From CAZEHJ01 sp964512485 (GTDB taxonomy: Bacteria; Bacteroidota; Rhodothermia; Rhodothermales; UBA10348): a DNA stretch of 56,396 bases. Shown piece by piece: positions 35,907-44,347 of this stretch. A program made the translations under genes and the position numbers. Every line of letters starts with the position of its first letter. The first letter of the stretch is position 1. The stretch spans positions 1-56,396 of the forward strand of contig CAZEHJ010000015.1 in the NCBI GenBank assembly GCA_964512485.1. The letters are read 5' to 3'. The notes below the pieces were generated by a model. The model was not told the DNA's origin. It worked only from the letters and a program-made list of their open reading frames with translations, and did not search any database.

Positions 35907-36298
35907 TCTGCTTCTCGAATCGGTGACAACCGGGCGAATGCCAGGGAAAGCATGATCCATGATGCGATCAGAGCCAGGCCTCCGACGGGAGCAAGAGCTC
36001 CCAACCAGGAGAGTCCCGTGAGGGCAAGCACGATCAAGCTTCCGCTGAACAGAATGATGCCGACCAGACAAAACGTGGCAGCCTGCCGGAATCTCGCAAC
36101 GCCCCATTTCAGCGCAGCAAACCCTGAAAACAGCATGAGCAGCGAATGAATCTGCAGGTATCTGATTCCTGTCTGGAAAGTCTCTATCTCCCCCGCTGCC
36201 AGCCTCTCGTCCAGATAATGAGATCCGAAAGCGCCAGCCATGACGCCGAAGGCTCCGATCAGGGAAGCAACAATACAAATCTGACGAGCAGTTAACAT
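35903..36298 (-). CDS. DUF423 (YwdK/YgdD-like) membrane protein
   Basis: A 131-residue inner-membrane protein with four hydrophobic helices. VASLIGAFGVMAGAFGSH and FQTGIRYLQIHSLLML are the conserved DUF423 signatures, and LSWLGALAPVGGLALIASW closes the family pattern. The biological role of DUF423 proteins is not established. It is convergent with the acidic protein gene. Confidence 0.88.
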   Translation of the reverse strand: MLTARQICIVASLIGAFGVMAGAFGSHYLDERLAAGEIETFQTGIRYLQIHSLLMLFSGFAALKWGVARFRQAATFCLVGIILFSGSLIVLALTGLSWLGALAPVGGLALIASWIMLSLAFARLSPIREAD

Positions 36299-36463
36299 TC
36301 AGTTCACCTTGATAATGAAACCTCAGACGGAGAGCCCGTAGAGACAAGAAATAATCCCAACAAAGCACAAAATACTCGGAAACCAGTCACGTATGCGAAC
36401 CGTCCTGCCATAGATAATCGCCGATCCGATCAACGCCCCCAACCGGGTGATTCGTTGTAAATC

Positions 36464-36494
36464 GGTCCAGAAGCGTCTATCTTGAACTATCCAA
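36464..36494 (+). promoter_or_regulatory. Possible Bacteroidota-type promoter for the 36543 gene
   Basis: TTG, 20 bases, then TATCTTG resembles the Bacteroidota -33 TTG and -7 TAnnTTTG pair with one missing T. It lies about 50 bases before the start codon of the unknown gene that heads the ybeY operon. Judged by eye only. Confidence 0.3.
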
Positions 36495-36542
36495 CAGGCG
36501 GATTCCCGACCCGGTTTCTGACGCGAATAATCTTCTTAAAAC

Positions 36543-36995
36543 ATGTCATTTACGTTTTCTGACGCAGACATTGAGCGCATCGAACAAGTCCTTGGAGTCG
36601 CCTCCAAAAAGGATGAAAAGGTGGCGAGGTTTGAACTCTCTGACGAACAAACAGGGCGTCGAGTCACACTGGAGATCCACCGAAAAGTTGAGACGAAAGG
36701 TCTGAGCGAGGGAGAGTTTACGTCTCTGGTGTCGGTTTACGCTCCTGCTTCGTTTTTGCAGCTTCAGGGCTGCACTGGTTTCATGGGGAGCGAGGATCTG
36801 GGCGAAGTCATATTTGTGGCGAGAAGCGGTGAAACAGCCAACGGACTGGTGGTTGAGAAGCAAGCCGGCTGCTCCCTGTACGCCAATGTGGATACCAATC
36901 TGTTCTCGACCGACTTTACGCAGCTTCCTCCCGAGCTCATCATGAGCAGCGTTGCTCTTTCGGTAACCGAGGACCTGTTCGGAGATCTCGGCTGA
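36543..36995 (+). CDS. Soluble protein of unknown function, ybeY neighbour
   Basis: A 150-residue cytoplasmic protein (starts MSFTFSDADIERIEQVLGVA) with an alternating beta-rich pattern and two cysteines (LQGCTGF, EKQAGCSLY). No signal or membrane segment is present and no family was recognised. It ends ten bases before ybeY, so they are probably co-transcribed. Confidence 0.7.
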   Translation: MSFTFSDADIERIEQVLGVASKKDEKVARFELSDEQTGRRVTLEIHRKVETKGLSEGEFTSLVSVYAPASFLQLQGCTGFMGSEDLGEVIFVARSGETANGLVVEKQAGCSLYANVDTNLFSTDFTQLPPELIMSSVALSVTEDLFGDLG

Positions 36996-37005
36996 GGCCT
37001 GAATC

Positions 37006-37425
37006 GTGCGCGATATTTCCCTTTCCCTGGACGTGACAGCCGAACCTGGATTCCCTTCGGAAGACCGTGTTGGCGAATTGGTCATGAGAGTCTTAACGGG
37101 CGAAGAACGCCTCCACTCCGATATCAACATCGTCCTCGCAGGGCATGAAAGAGTTCTGGAACTGAACAGGTCCTGGCTGGAGCACGACTATCACACGGAC
37201 GTTCTCTCGTTTCTGCTCGAATCAGATCCAATAGAGGGCGAAGTCTATGTCGATGTCGAGACGGCGGCTGAGCGCCATCACGAATTCGACTCCTCTCTTA
37301 CGGCCGAAATCGAGCGCTACATCGTCCACGGCGTATTGCACTTGTGTGGGTACGATGATTCCACCGACGCTGAACGAGACGTCATGAGACGTCTTGAAGA
37401 TCGCTATCTGAACGGCGAGGGATGA
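37006..37425 (+). CDS. ybeY: rRNA maturation endonuclease YbeY
   Basis: A 139-residue metal-dependent RNase involved in 16S rRNA 3'-end maturation and ribosome quality control. Seen: LNRSWLEHDYHTDVLSF and EIERYIVHGVLHLCGYDD. In the zinc motif HGxLHLxGYDH the third His is replaced by Asp here, a change I recall from other Bacteroidota YbeY proteins. It starts at GTG, a few bases after the upstream unknown gene. Confidence 0.93.
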   Translation: MRDISLSLDVTAEPGFPSEDRVGELVMRVLTGEERLHSDINIVLAGHERVLELNRSWLEHDYHTDVLSFLLESDPIEGEVYVDVETAAERHHEFDSSLTAEIERYIVHGVLHLCGYDDSTDAERDVMRRLEDRYLNGEG

Positions 37426-37458
37426 CGGTCGTGCGTTATAGCGATCACCAGAGCAAGG

Positions 37459-38415
37459 TCAGGCCATTTTTCGGAGCGATTTTACAACTTTTGCGACGTG
37501 CTCTGGAGTCTGAATAATGTAAAAGTGCAGGTTTGAGATACCTGCTTCAAGCAGTCCTTCACACTGTTTCAGAGCCCACCTGATTCCAATCTCAGCGACC
37601 TCATGGTCATCGGCAGCCTCACATTCAGCGGCCAAGGCTTCAGGGATCTGTACGTGGAATTTGGCAGGGAGCGTCTGTAGCTGTCTCTTGCTGGTCAGAA
37701 TTTTTAGTCCGGGAATGATGGGCACCGTGATACCCACTTCCCTGCACCGTTCAACGAACGAAAGAAAGGATTCGTTTTCGAAAAACATCTGTGACGTTAC
37801 GTAATCTGCACCAGCATCAACTTTTCGTTTCAGATTCAGAACATCCCACGTGATGTTGGGAGCTTCGAAGTGTTTCTCAGGATAACCGGCAACGCCAACA
37901 CAAAAATCTGTTGGGGCTGCATCAATCATTTCTTCCAGATAGTGGCCCTGATTCATGGCAGAGATTTGCTGAACCAGATCGATCGCGTATTCATTTCTTG
38001 TTCGGTCGACTGATATCGGTCTCTGATACCCGCTGTCATCCCCACGAAGAGCCATCACATTTTGAATACCGAGATAGTTGAGCTCGATGAGCGCGTCTTC
38101 GCTTTCCTCCCTCGTAAACCCCTTGCAGAGCAAGTGTGGAATTGTTTCGATTCCAAAACGGCCTTTGATGGCGGCACACAGCCCGAGAGTACCCGGACGT
38201 TTTCGTTTGATATGCCGTCGCCAGCTGCCATCATTCTGTTCTTCGTAATAAACCTGTGCCGAATGGGACGTCACATCAACCCACGGAGGGTCGAATTCAT
38301 GTAGACCTTCGATGATTTCCATGATTTCGGATACCGAGCCTCCACGCTTGGGAGGAACGATCTCATACGAGACACTTGGAGTTCCATCTTCAACGAGTAA
38401 ATCAATAACTTTCAT
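37459..38415 (-). CDS. metF: Methylenetetrahydrofolate reductase
   Basis: A flavoprotein of about 318 residues that reduces 5,10-methylene-THF to 5-methyl-THF for methionine synthesis. The N-terminal YEIVPPKRGGS strand, VTSHSA, ALRGDD, and GVAGYPEKH with the DYVTSQMFF strand are all typical. I use the ATG before KVIDLL; a TTG four codons upstream is possible. It is divergent from a nucleosidase-like gene, a pairing that fits the methionine/S-adenosylmethionine cycle. Confidence 0.93.
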   Translation of the reverse strand: MKVIDLLVEDGTPSVSYEIVPPKRGGSVSEIMEIIEGLHEFDPPWVDVTSHSAQVYYEEQNDGSWRRHIKRKRPGTLGLCAAIKGRFGIETIPHLLCKGFTREESEDALIELNYLGIQNVMALRGDDSGYQRPISVDRTRNEYAIDLVQQISAMNQGHYLEEMIDAAPTDFCVGVAGYPEKHFEAPNITWDVLNLKRKVDAGADYVTSQMFFENESFLSFVERCREVGITVPIIPGLKILTSKRQLQTLPAKFHVQIPEALAAECEAADDHEVAEIGIRWALKQCEGLLEAGISNLHFYIIQTPEHVAKVVKSLRKMA

Positions 38416-38475
38416 AACGACGGGCAAATTCGTTTCTTAAGCCTGCCTTCATTGAGGCGAAGGGGCTGTAATGTA

Positions 38476-39156
38476 ATGTCACAGCAGGAAAACAGCTCCA
38501 AAAAGATCGAATGCCCTCATACTATCACCTCACATTACTGTTCAATGACCGGAATTGTTTTTTCGACGACAGAGGAAGCACAGCCATTTTTGGCTTTGTA
38601 CGAACGAGGTCGCTTCGACGGCCTGGGAGAAGGAGAGTCTTTTCACGATGACCATTTTTTGGTTTCCATTCTCGGCATCGGAAAAATAAAAGCCGCGCTG
38701 CGAACGGAACGACTCCTGACAGGCCACAATCTCACGTCGCTCATCCACGGAGGAACGTGCACCGCGCTCAACGAGGACCTGAGCGTTGGCGATCTGGTCA
38801 ATGTTGCTCAGGTGTTTGAGGGTGATCGAATCGAATTGTCTGCCCCCACCTATCCACGAATGCCCCTGGCCATTCCGTTCGAAGGATTGAAGCCTGTAAC
38901 ACTCGTCACACAGGACCACACCGTCCAGGGCGCGACCGAGCTGTCCTACTGGCAGAGAATTGCCGACATCAGTGATATGACCGGGTATGCCGTTGCTTAC
39001 GTCGCCGCCACACATGGCAAGCAGTGTCGGATGGTCAAGATCGTCACTGGCCACATGGGCGTTGAGGATAAAAACCTCAGAAAAACCCTTTCGGCTGGTC
39101 ACAAGACGCTTGCCAAGTTCCTGAACGACAACATGGAGAGCTTGAAAGGCGTCTGA
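38476..39156 (+). CDS. Phosphorylase-superfamily nucleosidase-like protein (MTAN-like)
   Basis: A protein of the purine-nucleoside phosphorylase/MTA-SAH nucleosidase fold: MTGIVFSTTEEAQPFL, VSILGIGKIKAA and LIHGGTCTALNEDLSVGDLV match the nucleosidase core. The usual C-terminal SDxAD catalytic Asp motif is not seen; the equivalent region reads VKIVTGHMGVEDKN. It may act on a different nucleoside or be a divergent enzyme. A second possible start (ATG at 38545) lies just before the conserved domain. It is divergent from metF, consistent with a role in S-adenosylhomocysteine or methylthioadenosine salvage, which is inference. Confidence 0.8.
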   Translation: MSQQENSSKKIECPHTITSHYCSMTGIVFSTTEEAQPFLALYERGRFDGLGEGESFHDDHFLVSILGIGKIKAALRTERLLTGHNLTSLIHGGTCTALNEDLSVGDLVNVAQVFEGDRIELSAPTYPRMPLAIPFEGLKPVTLVTQDHTVQGATELSYWQRIADISDMTGYAVAYVAATHGKQCRMVKIVTGHMGVEDKNLRKTLSAGHKTLAKFLNDNMESLKGV

Positions 39157-39225
39157 TCGCGCGACGGCGGACCCGGCTCGAGAGGTTGACTGAAACCCGG
39201 CTTCGCCCCGCCCAGGCCGGGTGCA

Positions 39226-39528
39226 TCAGTTGCGTCTCAGAAACAGATCCTCGGTCCACTCATCCGGCCATCCGGCGGAATAACCTTTTTCGTACAGGTA
39301 GTCACCTTCCTCAGGCAGGGTTGCTACGGGCAATCCGTCCCCGATACGTATGTCCTCGAAACGGACCACACGTGTACCCGCCAACAACTTGCGTTTTTCT
39401 GGCCTTCTTCTATTTCCGGCTGCCGAGGACATGTCTGGCGAATAGAATATTCTCAATCCTGTTGCCAGTACCCAGAACAGCAGAAGGACTGCGGCCAGGC
39501 TTCCAATTATGATCAACAACGTCTGCAT
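39226..39528 (-). CDS. Single-pass membrane protein, unknown
   Basis: A 100-residue protein with one N-terminal membrane helix (about residues 3-28, LLIIIGSLAAVLLLFWVLATG) and a cytoplasmic tail rich in charged residues (RRRPEKRKLLAG, ending EDLFLRRN). No family was recognised. It is convergent with the nucleosidase-like gene and lies downstream of the respiratory operon terminator. Confidence 0.6.
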   Translation of the reverse strand: MQTLLIIIGSLAAVLLLFWVLATGLRIFYSPDMSSAAGNRRRPEKRKLLAGTRVVRFEDIRIGDGLPVATLPEEGDYLYEKGYSAGWPDEWTEDLFLRRN

Positions 39529-39604
39529 CGGTGGGGGTTGTTTCGCTTCTTCGCCGACAACACGTTTCAGAGGACGAATCTGTTACACCTTTGCGCACGA
39601 AAAA

Positions 39605-39633
39605 GGGTGGGTCCGGCTTCGCCGGACCCACCC
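39605..39633. terminator. Strong bidirectional rho-independent terminator
   Basis: GGGTGGGTCCGGC and GCCGGACCCACCC form a perfect 13-bp stem with the loop TTC. Five A residues on the left (39600-39604) and five on the right (39635-39639) provide T-runs in both directions. It ends the minus-strand respiratory operon 48 bases after the last stop codon. Confidence 0.92.
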
Positions 39634-39680
39634 CAAAAATCGTCACTCCCATTCTTGGCCTATCGTTTGACCTGAAATCC

Positions 39681-40049
39681 TTATCTGGCCTGCGAGCGGG
39701 CCCTCAGGGCCTCTTCCTCGGCCTGCATCTCCGAAATGGTGCCTTTGGTCGTATTGGAGAGATCGCCCCTGTACATCGTGTCAAACAGCGTCAGAGAGAT
39801 AAATACTACAACGAACATGATGCCAACTGCCAGAACGACAGCGTTGATCTTGTTGTCCCAGTGCAAGGCCATGAAAATGCCAACCACGAGGGCAGCTTTC
39901 GTCAGAGCAATTCCAAGCGCCAGCGGCACATTGAATGCCCCAAGATCAAGCTGGGCAGAAATAACAGTCACGACGGTCAGAAATACCAGCGCACCGAATA
40001 CAATCGAGAGCAGCTTGATCGGAGTTACGTGATGTTCAGTATGAGACAT
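39681..40049 (-). CDS. coxD: Cytochrome c oxidase subunit IV (caa3 type)
   Basis: A 122-residue membrane protein with three hydrophobic helices (IVFGALVFLTVVTVISA, LALGIALTKAALVVGIFMAL, VVLAVGIMFVVVFISLTLF) and an acidic/Arg-rich tail. This is the prokaryotic COX4 family found at the end of caa3 operons, where it stabilises the oxidase. It is the last gene of the respiratory operon, and the strong terminator follows it. Confidence 0.9.
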   Translation of the reverse strand: MSHTEHHVTPIKLLSIVFGALVFLTVVTVISAQLDLGAFNVPLALGIALTKAALVVGIFMALHWDNKINAVVLAVGIMFVVVFISLTLFDTMYRGDLSNTTKGTISEMQAEEEALRARSQAR

Positions 40050-40113
40050 CTTTCAGCAGAGTATTGTGTTATTCAGAGTATTGCGTCCTGAGAATAGTGG
40101 GGTTGTGCCCCTT

Positions 40114-40788
40114 CTAGATCAGATACAATAGAGGAAAAAGGAAAATCCAGATGATGTCGACAAGGTGCCAGTACAGACCGCAATTCTCAATCGGAGTGTA
40201 GTACTCAGACGAATACTTGCCTTTGACTGCTCCAATTGTGATCCACGTGAACAGGCCCATTCCAACCAGAACGTGGAAACCGTGGATACCGGTCATGACG
40301 AAATAGATTGAGAAGAACTGTCTGGCGTGGGGAATATTGTACAGTGCATAATCGACCCCGTGCGATACGCCGTGCGGGTCGAACGCTGCGCCGGGGAAGA
40401 CGCCGTGCTCAAACTTGCTGCTGTACTCAAAGTACTTCACAACCAGAAAACCCAGAGCGAACAGAAAGGTCAGCCCCAGATTTATCACGAGAGCCTTCTG
40501 GTTGTTCTTCTGTGCGAAGTGAATCGCGAGAGCAACTGTAAAAGAAGATGCTAGAAGGATGATGGTATTCAATCCTCCCAGGCGCCAATCCAGCAGTTCT
40601 GCCGATTGAGCGAACACTTCCGGATACCATACCCGGAACACCGTGTACGCCACGAACATTCCGCTGAAAAGCAGAATTTCCGTCACAAGGAATAGCCACA
40701 TGCCCATCTTTGCTGCGTCGAACTGTTGGTCTGACGAAGCAAAATGATGCTGCAGGTGAGCTGGACGATCTGTGTTAGCGTTGGCCAT
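40114..40788 (-). CDS. coxC: Cytochrome c oxidase subunit III
   Basis: A 224-residue subunit III with five or more helices. KMGMWLFLVTEILLFSGMF is the conserved first segment, and GIHGFHVLVGMGLFTWI and YWHLVDIIWIFLFPLLYL are family hallmarks. It contains no cofactor and stabilises subunit I and the proton pathway. It lies between subunits I and IV. Confidence 0.94.
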   Translation of the reverse strand: MANANTDRPAHLQHHFASSDQQFDAAKMGMWLFLVTEILLFSGMFVAYTVFRVWYPEVFAQSAELLDWRLGGLNTIILLASSFTVALAIHFAQKNNQKALVINLGLTFLFALGFLVVKYFEYSSKFEHGVFPGAAFDPHGVSHGVDYALYNIPHARQFFSIYFVMTGIHGFHVLVGMGLFTWITIGAVKGKYSSEYYTPIENCGLYWHLVDIIWIFLFPLLYLI

Positions 40789-40832
40789 TTTTAAATGGAA
40801 TAGCGGGCGAATTTGGCCCAGTTCAGTTTATG

Positions 40833-42485
40833 CTACTCGGAAGCGTGTGCCACTTCAGACACCTCGCTACCGTTCTCGAACAGATGTCTTGCGAGGTGGT
40901 AATCGTAGGCACCGCGTCGGACAACCGGCAGTTCGTGGAAGTTGTGATGATCCGGAGGCGTAGTCGTGTGTGTCCACTCCAGAGTGAGCGCGCCCCACGT
41001 ATTCAGTCCAGCTTTCTTGCCCTTGAACAAGGAGTGGAGCAGATACCCCGCGATGAGGAACAGACCCGCAGCCAGCACCCACGAACCATACGTAGACCAG
41101 AGATGGTAACTCTGGAATTCAGGAAGGTAGGTGTAGTATCGACGCGGCATTCCCTGAATTCCCATGATGAACTGTGGAATGAACGTCATATTGAATCCGA
41201 GGAAAACCAGAACCGCCGCGATTTTCCCGAGTGGTTCGTTGAAATCTTTTCCTGTCATCTTCGGCCACCAGTAGTGAAGACCACCAAGGGCAGCGATTAC
41301 GTTTCCTCCCATCATCACATAGTGGAAATGTGCGACCACGAAGTAGGTGTCATGCAGATGGATATCAATTGCCAGAACTCCCAACATGATTCCCGTGAAT
41401 CCACCTATCGAAAACAGAAACAGGAACGAGATGGCGTAGAGCATCGGTGTCTTGAGCTGCACCGACCCACGATACATGGTCGAAACCCAGTTGATCACTT
41501 TCACACCTGTCGGAATCCCGATCAGGAACGTGAGCAGCGAAAAAATGACCGATGAAACAGCAGACTGTCCTGAAACGAACATGTGATGGCCCCATACGAG
41601 ACAACCCAGGAACGCGATTGCAACCGAGGAAAGGGCAACGAAGCGATAGCCGGATACACGGTGACGCGAGAAGGTCCCCATCAGGTCAGAAACTATTCCG
41701 AAGGCCGGCAGGATCATCACATAAACAGCCGGATGCGAGTAGAACCAGAAGAAATGCTGAAACAGTACGGGATCTCCCCCGAGAGCGGGATCGAAAATTC
41801 CGATCTGCAATACCTTCTCCAGGAAAAGGAGTAGCACCGTAATTCCGATGACGGGTGTAGCAAGAACCTGGACAATAGCCGTGGAATAGATGGACCAGAT
41901 GAAAAGAGGCAATCTATTCCACGTCATTCCCGGTGCGCGCATCTTGTGAACCGTCACAATGAAGTTCAAACCGGTAAGAATGGAGGAGAACCCCATGATG
42001 AACACGCCTAGCGTGATGAACAGGATGCCATCTCCGATCGACGTGGAGTACGGCGTGTAAAACGTCCATCCTCCATCAACGCGACCAACAAGCAATGCGC
42101 TCAGCGCGACGACCGCGCCAATCAGATAGATATAGAAACTGGCAAGATTCAGGCGTGGAAACGCAACATCCTTCGCCCCAATCTGAATCGGAAGGGCAAA
42201 ATTACCCATTACCGCAGGCACTGCCGGAATGATGAAAGCGAAAATCATCAATACCGCGTGCAGGGTAAATGTTTGGTTGTAGGCATCCGCTCCCATGAGG
42301 ATCTCTTCGGGAGCCATCAATTCTACACGCACGAGCATCGCGAGGACACCGCCGGCGAGGAATGCCAGTGAAACGGCTATCAGATACATTATGCCGATTC
42401 GCTTGTGATCAAGCGTCAGCAGCCATGACTTGATTGACTTGTCATGGTTCAGATAGTTGACCGTTCCTGTAGGAGATTCAGTCAT
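40833..42485 (-). CDS. coxA: Cytochrome c oxidase subunit I (A2-type heme-copper oxygen reductase)
   Basis: The 550-residue catalytic subunit. It holds the low-spin heme and the heme-CuB oxygen site, with twelve or more helices. Seen: TLHAVLMIF (heme His), LPIQIGAKDVAFPRLN (D-channel Asp), WFYSHPAVYVMILPAFG (CuB His), VWGHHMF (CuB His pair), IPTGVKVINW (K-channel Lys) and VVAHFHYVMMG (heme His residues). Helix VI has Y249-S250-H251-P252 instead of GHPE, marking the A2 type first described in Rhodothermus marinus. Confidence 0.96.
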   Translation of the reverse strand: MTESPTGTVNYLNHDKSIKSWLLTLDHKRIGIMYLIAVSLAFLAGGVLAMLVRVELMAPEEILMGADAYNQTFTLHAVLMIFAFIIPAVPAVMGNFALPIQIGAKDVAFPRLNLASFYIYLIGAVVALSALLVGRVDGGWTFYTPYSTSIGDGILFITLGVFIMGFSSILTGLNFIVTVHKMRAPGMTWNRLPLFIWSIYSTAIVQVLATPVIGITVLLLFLEKVLQIGIFDPALGGDPVLFQHFFWFYSHPAVYVMILPAFGIVSDLMGTFSRHRVSGYRFVALSSVAIAFLGCLVWGHHMFVSGQSAVSSVIFSLLTFLIGIPTGVKVINWVSTMYRGSVQLKTPMLYAISFLFLFSIGGFTGIMLGVLAIDIHLHDTYFVVAHFHYVMMGGNVIAALGGLHYWWPKMTGKDFNEPLGKIAAVLVFLGFNMTFIPQFIMGIQGMPRRYYTYLPEFQSYHLWSTYGSWVLAAGLFLIAGYLLHSLFKGKKAGLNTWGALTLEWTHTTTPPDHHNFHELPVVRRGAYDYHLARHLFENGSEVSEVAHASE

Positions 42486-42527
42486 TTCGAATGATTGTAT
42501 AAACTGTTTCTTTTGAGCACCTGAGTG

Positions 42528-43454
42528 TTACTCAAGCGTCTTGATATAAGCGATTAGGCCATCGATCTGCTTGGCCGACATACCCGCATAACCCGCAGGC
42601 ATGATGGGCTGGAAACCCTCGGCAACCTGCGAGGCAGGATCCAGAATTGACTGTCTCAGATAATCATCGTTCGCGAGAACTGTCGATCCATCGGCCAGAG
42701 CACGATCTGATCCCGCAAGTCCCTGCAGCGATGGACCGATTCCGGCGCTTCCATCAACGGAGTGGCACACCGCACACTGTGCGAACAACTGCTGTCCCAA
42801 CTCAGCTGGAGGCAGATCAGTACTGTTCTCAGCCAGCCACGTCGCAAAGTCCTCTTCGGACACCACAACGACCTTGGCGAGCATTGTCGAATGCTCTGTG
42901 CCACAGTATTCGGTGCAGAAAATCTGATATTCACCCAGCTTTGTCGCCTCGAACCACACCGATGTATATCGATCGGGGATCACATCGTGCTTGATGCGGA
43001 ATGCCGGAACGAAGAACGAATGCAGAACATCGGAACTACTCATGTTGAGTTTGATGGGTCTTCCAACCGGGACATACATCTCGGTAAATGACGAAGCTCC
43101 TTCGTCATACTGGAATTCCCACGTCCACTGACCACCGCGAACGGTGATCTGGTATGAATCGGGAGGAGCCGTATTCAGTTTTACGAATACGTCGAATCCC
43201 CACGTGAATACGATCAACACAAGAATCGTCGGAACAACGATCCAGGTTGCTTCCAACCATTTGCTTTCCTTGACCGGCTCTGGCACCTCAGTGTCGTCTT
43301 TGCGTCGGTATCGCGCCATGAAGTACACTTTCGCAACAATAACTGCAGCAAAAATGATCGCGCTCGTCCAGGTTACAAACCAGAACAGAGCATCGACTTC
43401 GCCGGCGAGTGTCGACGCAGCATCCGGAAGCAAAAACGATCCTTTATCGCCCAT
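42528..43454 (-). CDS. coxB: Cytochrome c oxidase subunit II with fused cytochrome c (caa3)
   Basis: A 308-residue subunit II: two N-terminal membrane helices, a cupredoxin domain with the CuA ligands (CTEYCGTEHSTM plus the upstream His in DVLHSFFVPAFRIKHD), and a C-terminal cytochrome c domain (heme motif CAVCHS, distal Met likely in PIMPAGYAGM). This domain accepts electrons directly, either from alternative complex III or a soluble carrier. The SCO gene just upstream in the operon would deliver copper to CuA. Confidence 0.95.
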   Translation of the reverse strand: MGDKGSFLLPDAASTLAGEVDALFWFVTWTSAIIFAAVIVAKVYFMARYRRKDDTEVPEPVKESKWLEATWIVVPTILVLIVFTWGFDVFVKLNTAPPDSYQITVRGGQWTWEFQYDEGASSFTEMYVPVGRPIKLNMSSSDVLHSFFVPAFRIKHDVIPDRYTSVWFEATKLGEYQIFCTEYCGTEHSTMLAKVVVVSEEDFATWLAENSTDLPPAELGQQLFAQCAVCHSVDGSAGIGPSLQGLAGSDRALADGSTVLANDDYLRQSILDPASQVAEGFQPIMPAGYAGMSAKQIDGLIAYIKTLE

Positions 43455-43480
43455 TTTGGATACTTTCCTTTGTCTTGAGT

Positions 43481-44305
43481 TTAGTTTTCAGTGTGGGTTC
43501 TGGGGAGTCCCTGTTCCTGGTCGTTTCGTTCTCTACGCCAGAAGACAAAGAGACCGACACCGAGCATCAACAGAGTGAACATGCCGCCAAGCTTCATCAA
43601 GTTTGAGGCATGAAGTACATACGAGTTCTCAGCAGGGTCGTATCGGAAGCAATACAGCACGAATTGGTCAATTGCTGTCCCGACCGTTCCCTCAGAGGCT
43701 TCGACGATGGCACGTCGTACATCTGCCACCGGATGATCGATTCCGTTCAGATACCGAGTCACTACTCCTTCTTCACTGACAAAAATCAGCGTCGCAGGAT
43801 GTGCGTACTCGCCACTGGATTCGACCCATTTATATTGAAATCCGACCGCTTCGGTCAGCGTTTTTATATTTGCCTCGTCGCCAACCAGAAAATGCCATCC
43901 TTCGGCGGCCTCGTCGGAGCGAATCTTGCGAATCATTCTGTCCTTCGATGCGGCTGCCATTTCAGGCGTCTCACCTGCAGCGAAACTCACCGTAAGAATA
44001 TCGAAATCCGCTCCCGGACTGAATTCGAGCCCTTTCAGCATCTCTCCAAATGATTCTAGAGCGATGCTGCAGAGCATCGGGCAATCGTGATAGACGAACT
44101 GCAGCACCAATGGTTTGTCAGCATTCAAATACTGACCGATCGAGACTTCGTCGCCCGCGGCATTCAAGAAGGAGGCGTCAGGCGGGAGATAATCGCCCAG
44201 GTGCTCATCCAGACCAACACCTTCAATCAGGGTCGGTGGCAAATCAACACGTTGCTGAGCCGCAGCGTCCACGATGGACAGGGCTGAGCCTACAATGAGG
44301 GCCAA
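43481..44305 (-). CDS. SCO1/SenC-family copper chaperone with C-terminal membrane helix
   Basis: A thioredoxin-fold SCO protein with the copper-binding CPMLC, FLVGDEANI, and HPATLIFVSEEGVV containing the third ligand His. A C-terminal helix (MFTLLMLGVGLFVFWRRE) anchors it. It assembles CuA of subunit II. The start is uncertain: the frame has no ATG or GTG before the signal-like segment. TTG at 44305 gives a signal without positive charge, while ATC at 44338, after AGAGG, would give IRIRLDHIVPVLALIV, a normal signal peptide. Confidence 0.88.
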   Translation of the reverse strand: MALIVGSALSIVDAAAQQRVDLPPTLIEGVGLDEHLGDYLPPDASFLNAAGDEVSIGQYLNADKPLVLQFVYHDCPMLCSIALESFGEMLKGLEFSPGADFDILTVSFAAGETPEMAAASKDRMIRKIRSDEAAEGWHFLVGDEANIKTLTEAVGFQYKWVESSGEYAHPATLIFVSEEGVVTRYLNGIDHPVADVRRAIVEASEGTVGTAIDQFVLYCFRYDPAENSYVLHASNLMKLGGMFTLLMLGVGLFVFWRRERNDQEQGLPRTHTEN

Positions 44306-44347
44306 TACGGGGACAATATGATCAAGTCTGATTCGGATGACGACCTC

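Noticed and set aside
35679..36368. 229-codon minus-strand frame
   Set aside because: It overlaps the DUF423 gene in another frame and the acidic gene on the other strand; DUF423 signatures decide the real frame.
39195..39222. ACCCGGC/GCCGGGT hairpin between convergent genes considered as a terminator
   Set aside because: The stem is only seven pairs with a 14-base loop and no T-run follows in either direction.
39531..40091. 186-codon plus-strand frame
   Set aside because: It runs through the strong terminator and the antisense of oxidase subunit IV.
40830..41555. 241-codon plus-strand frame
   Set aside because: It is antisense to oxidase subunit I, whose heme and copper motifs prove the minus-strand frame.
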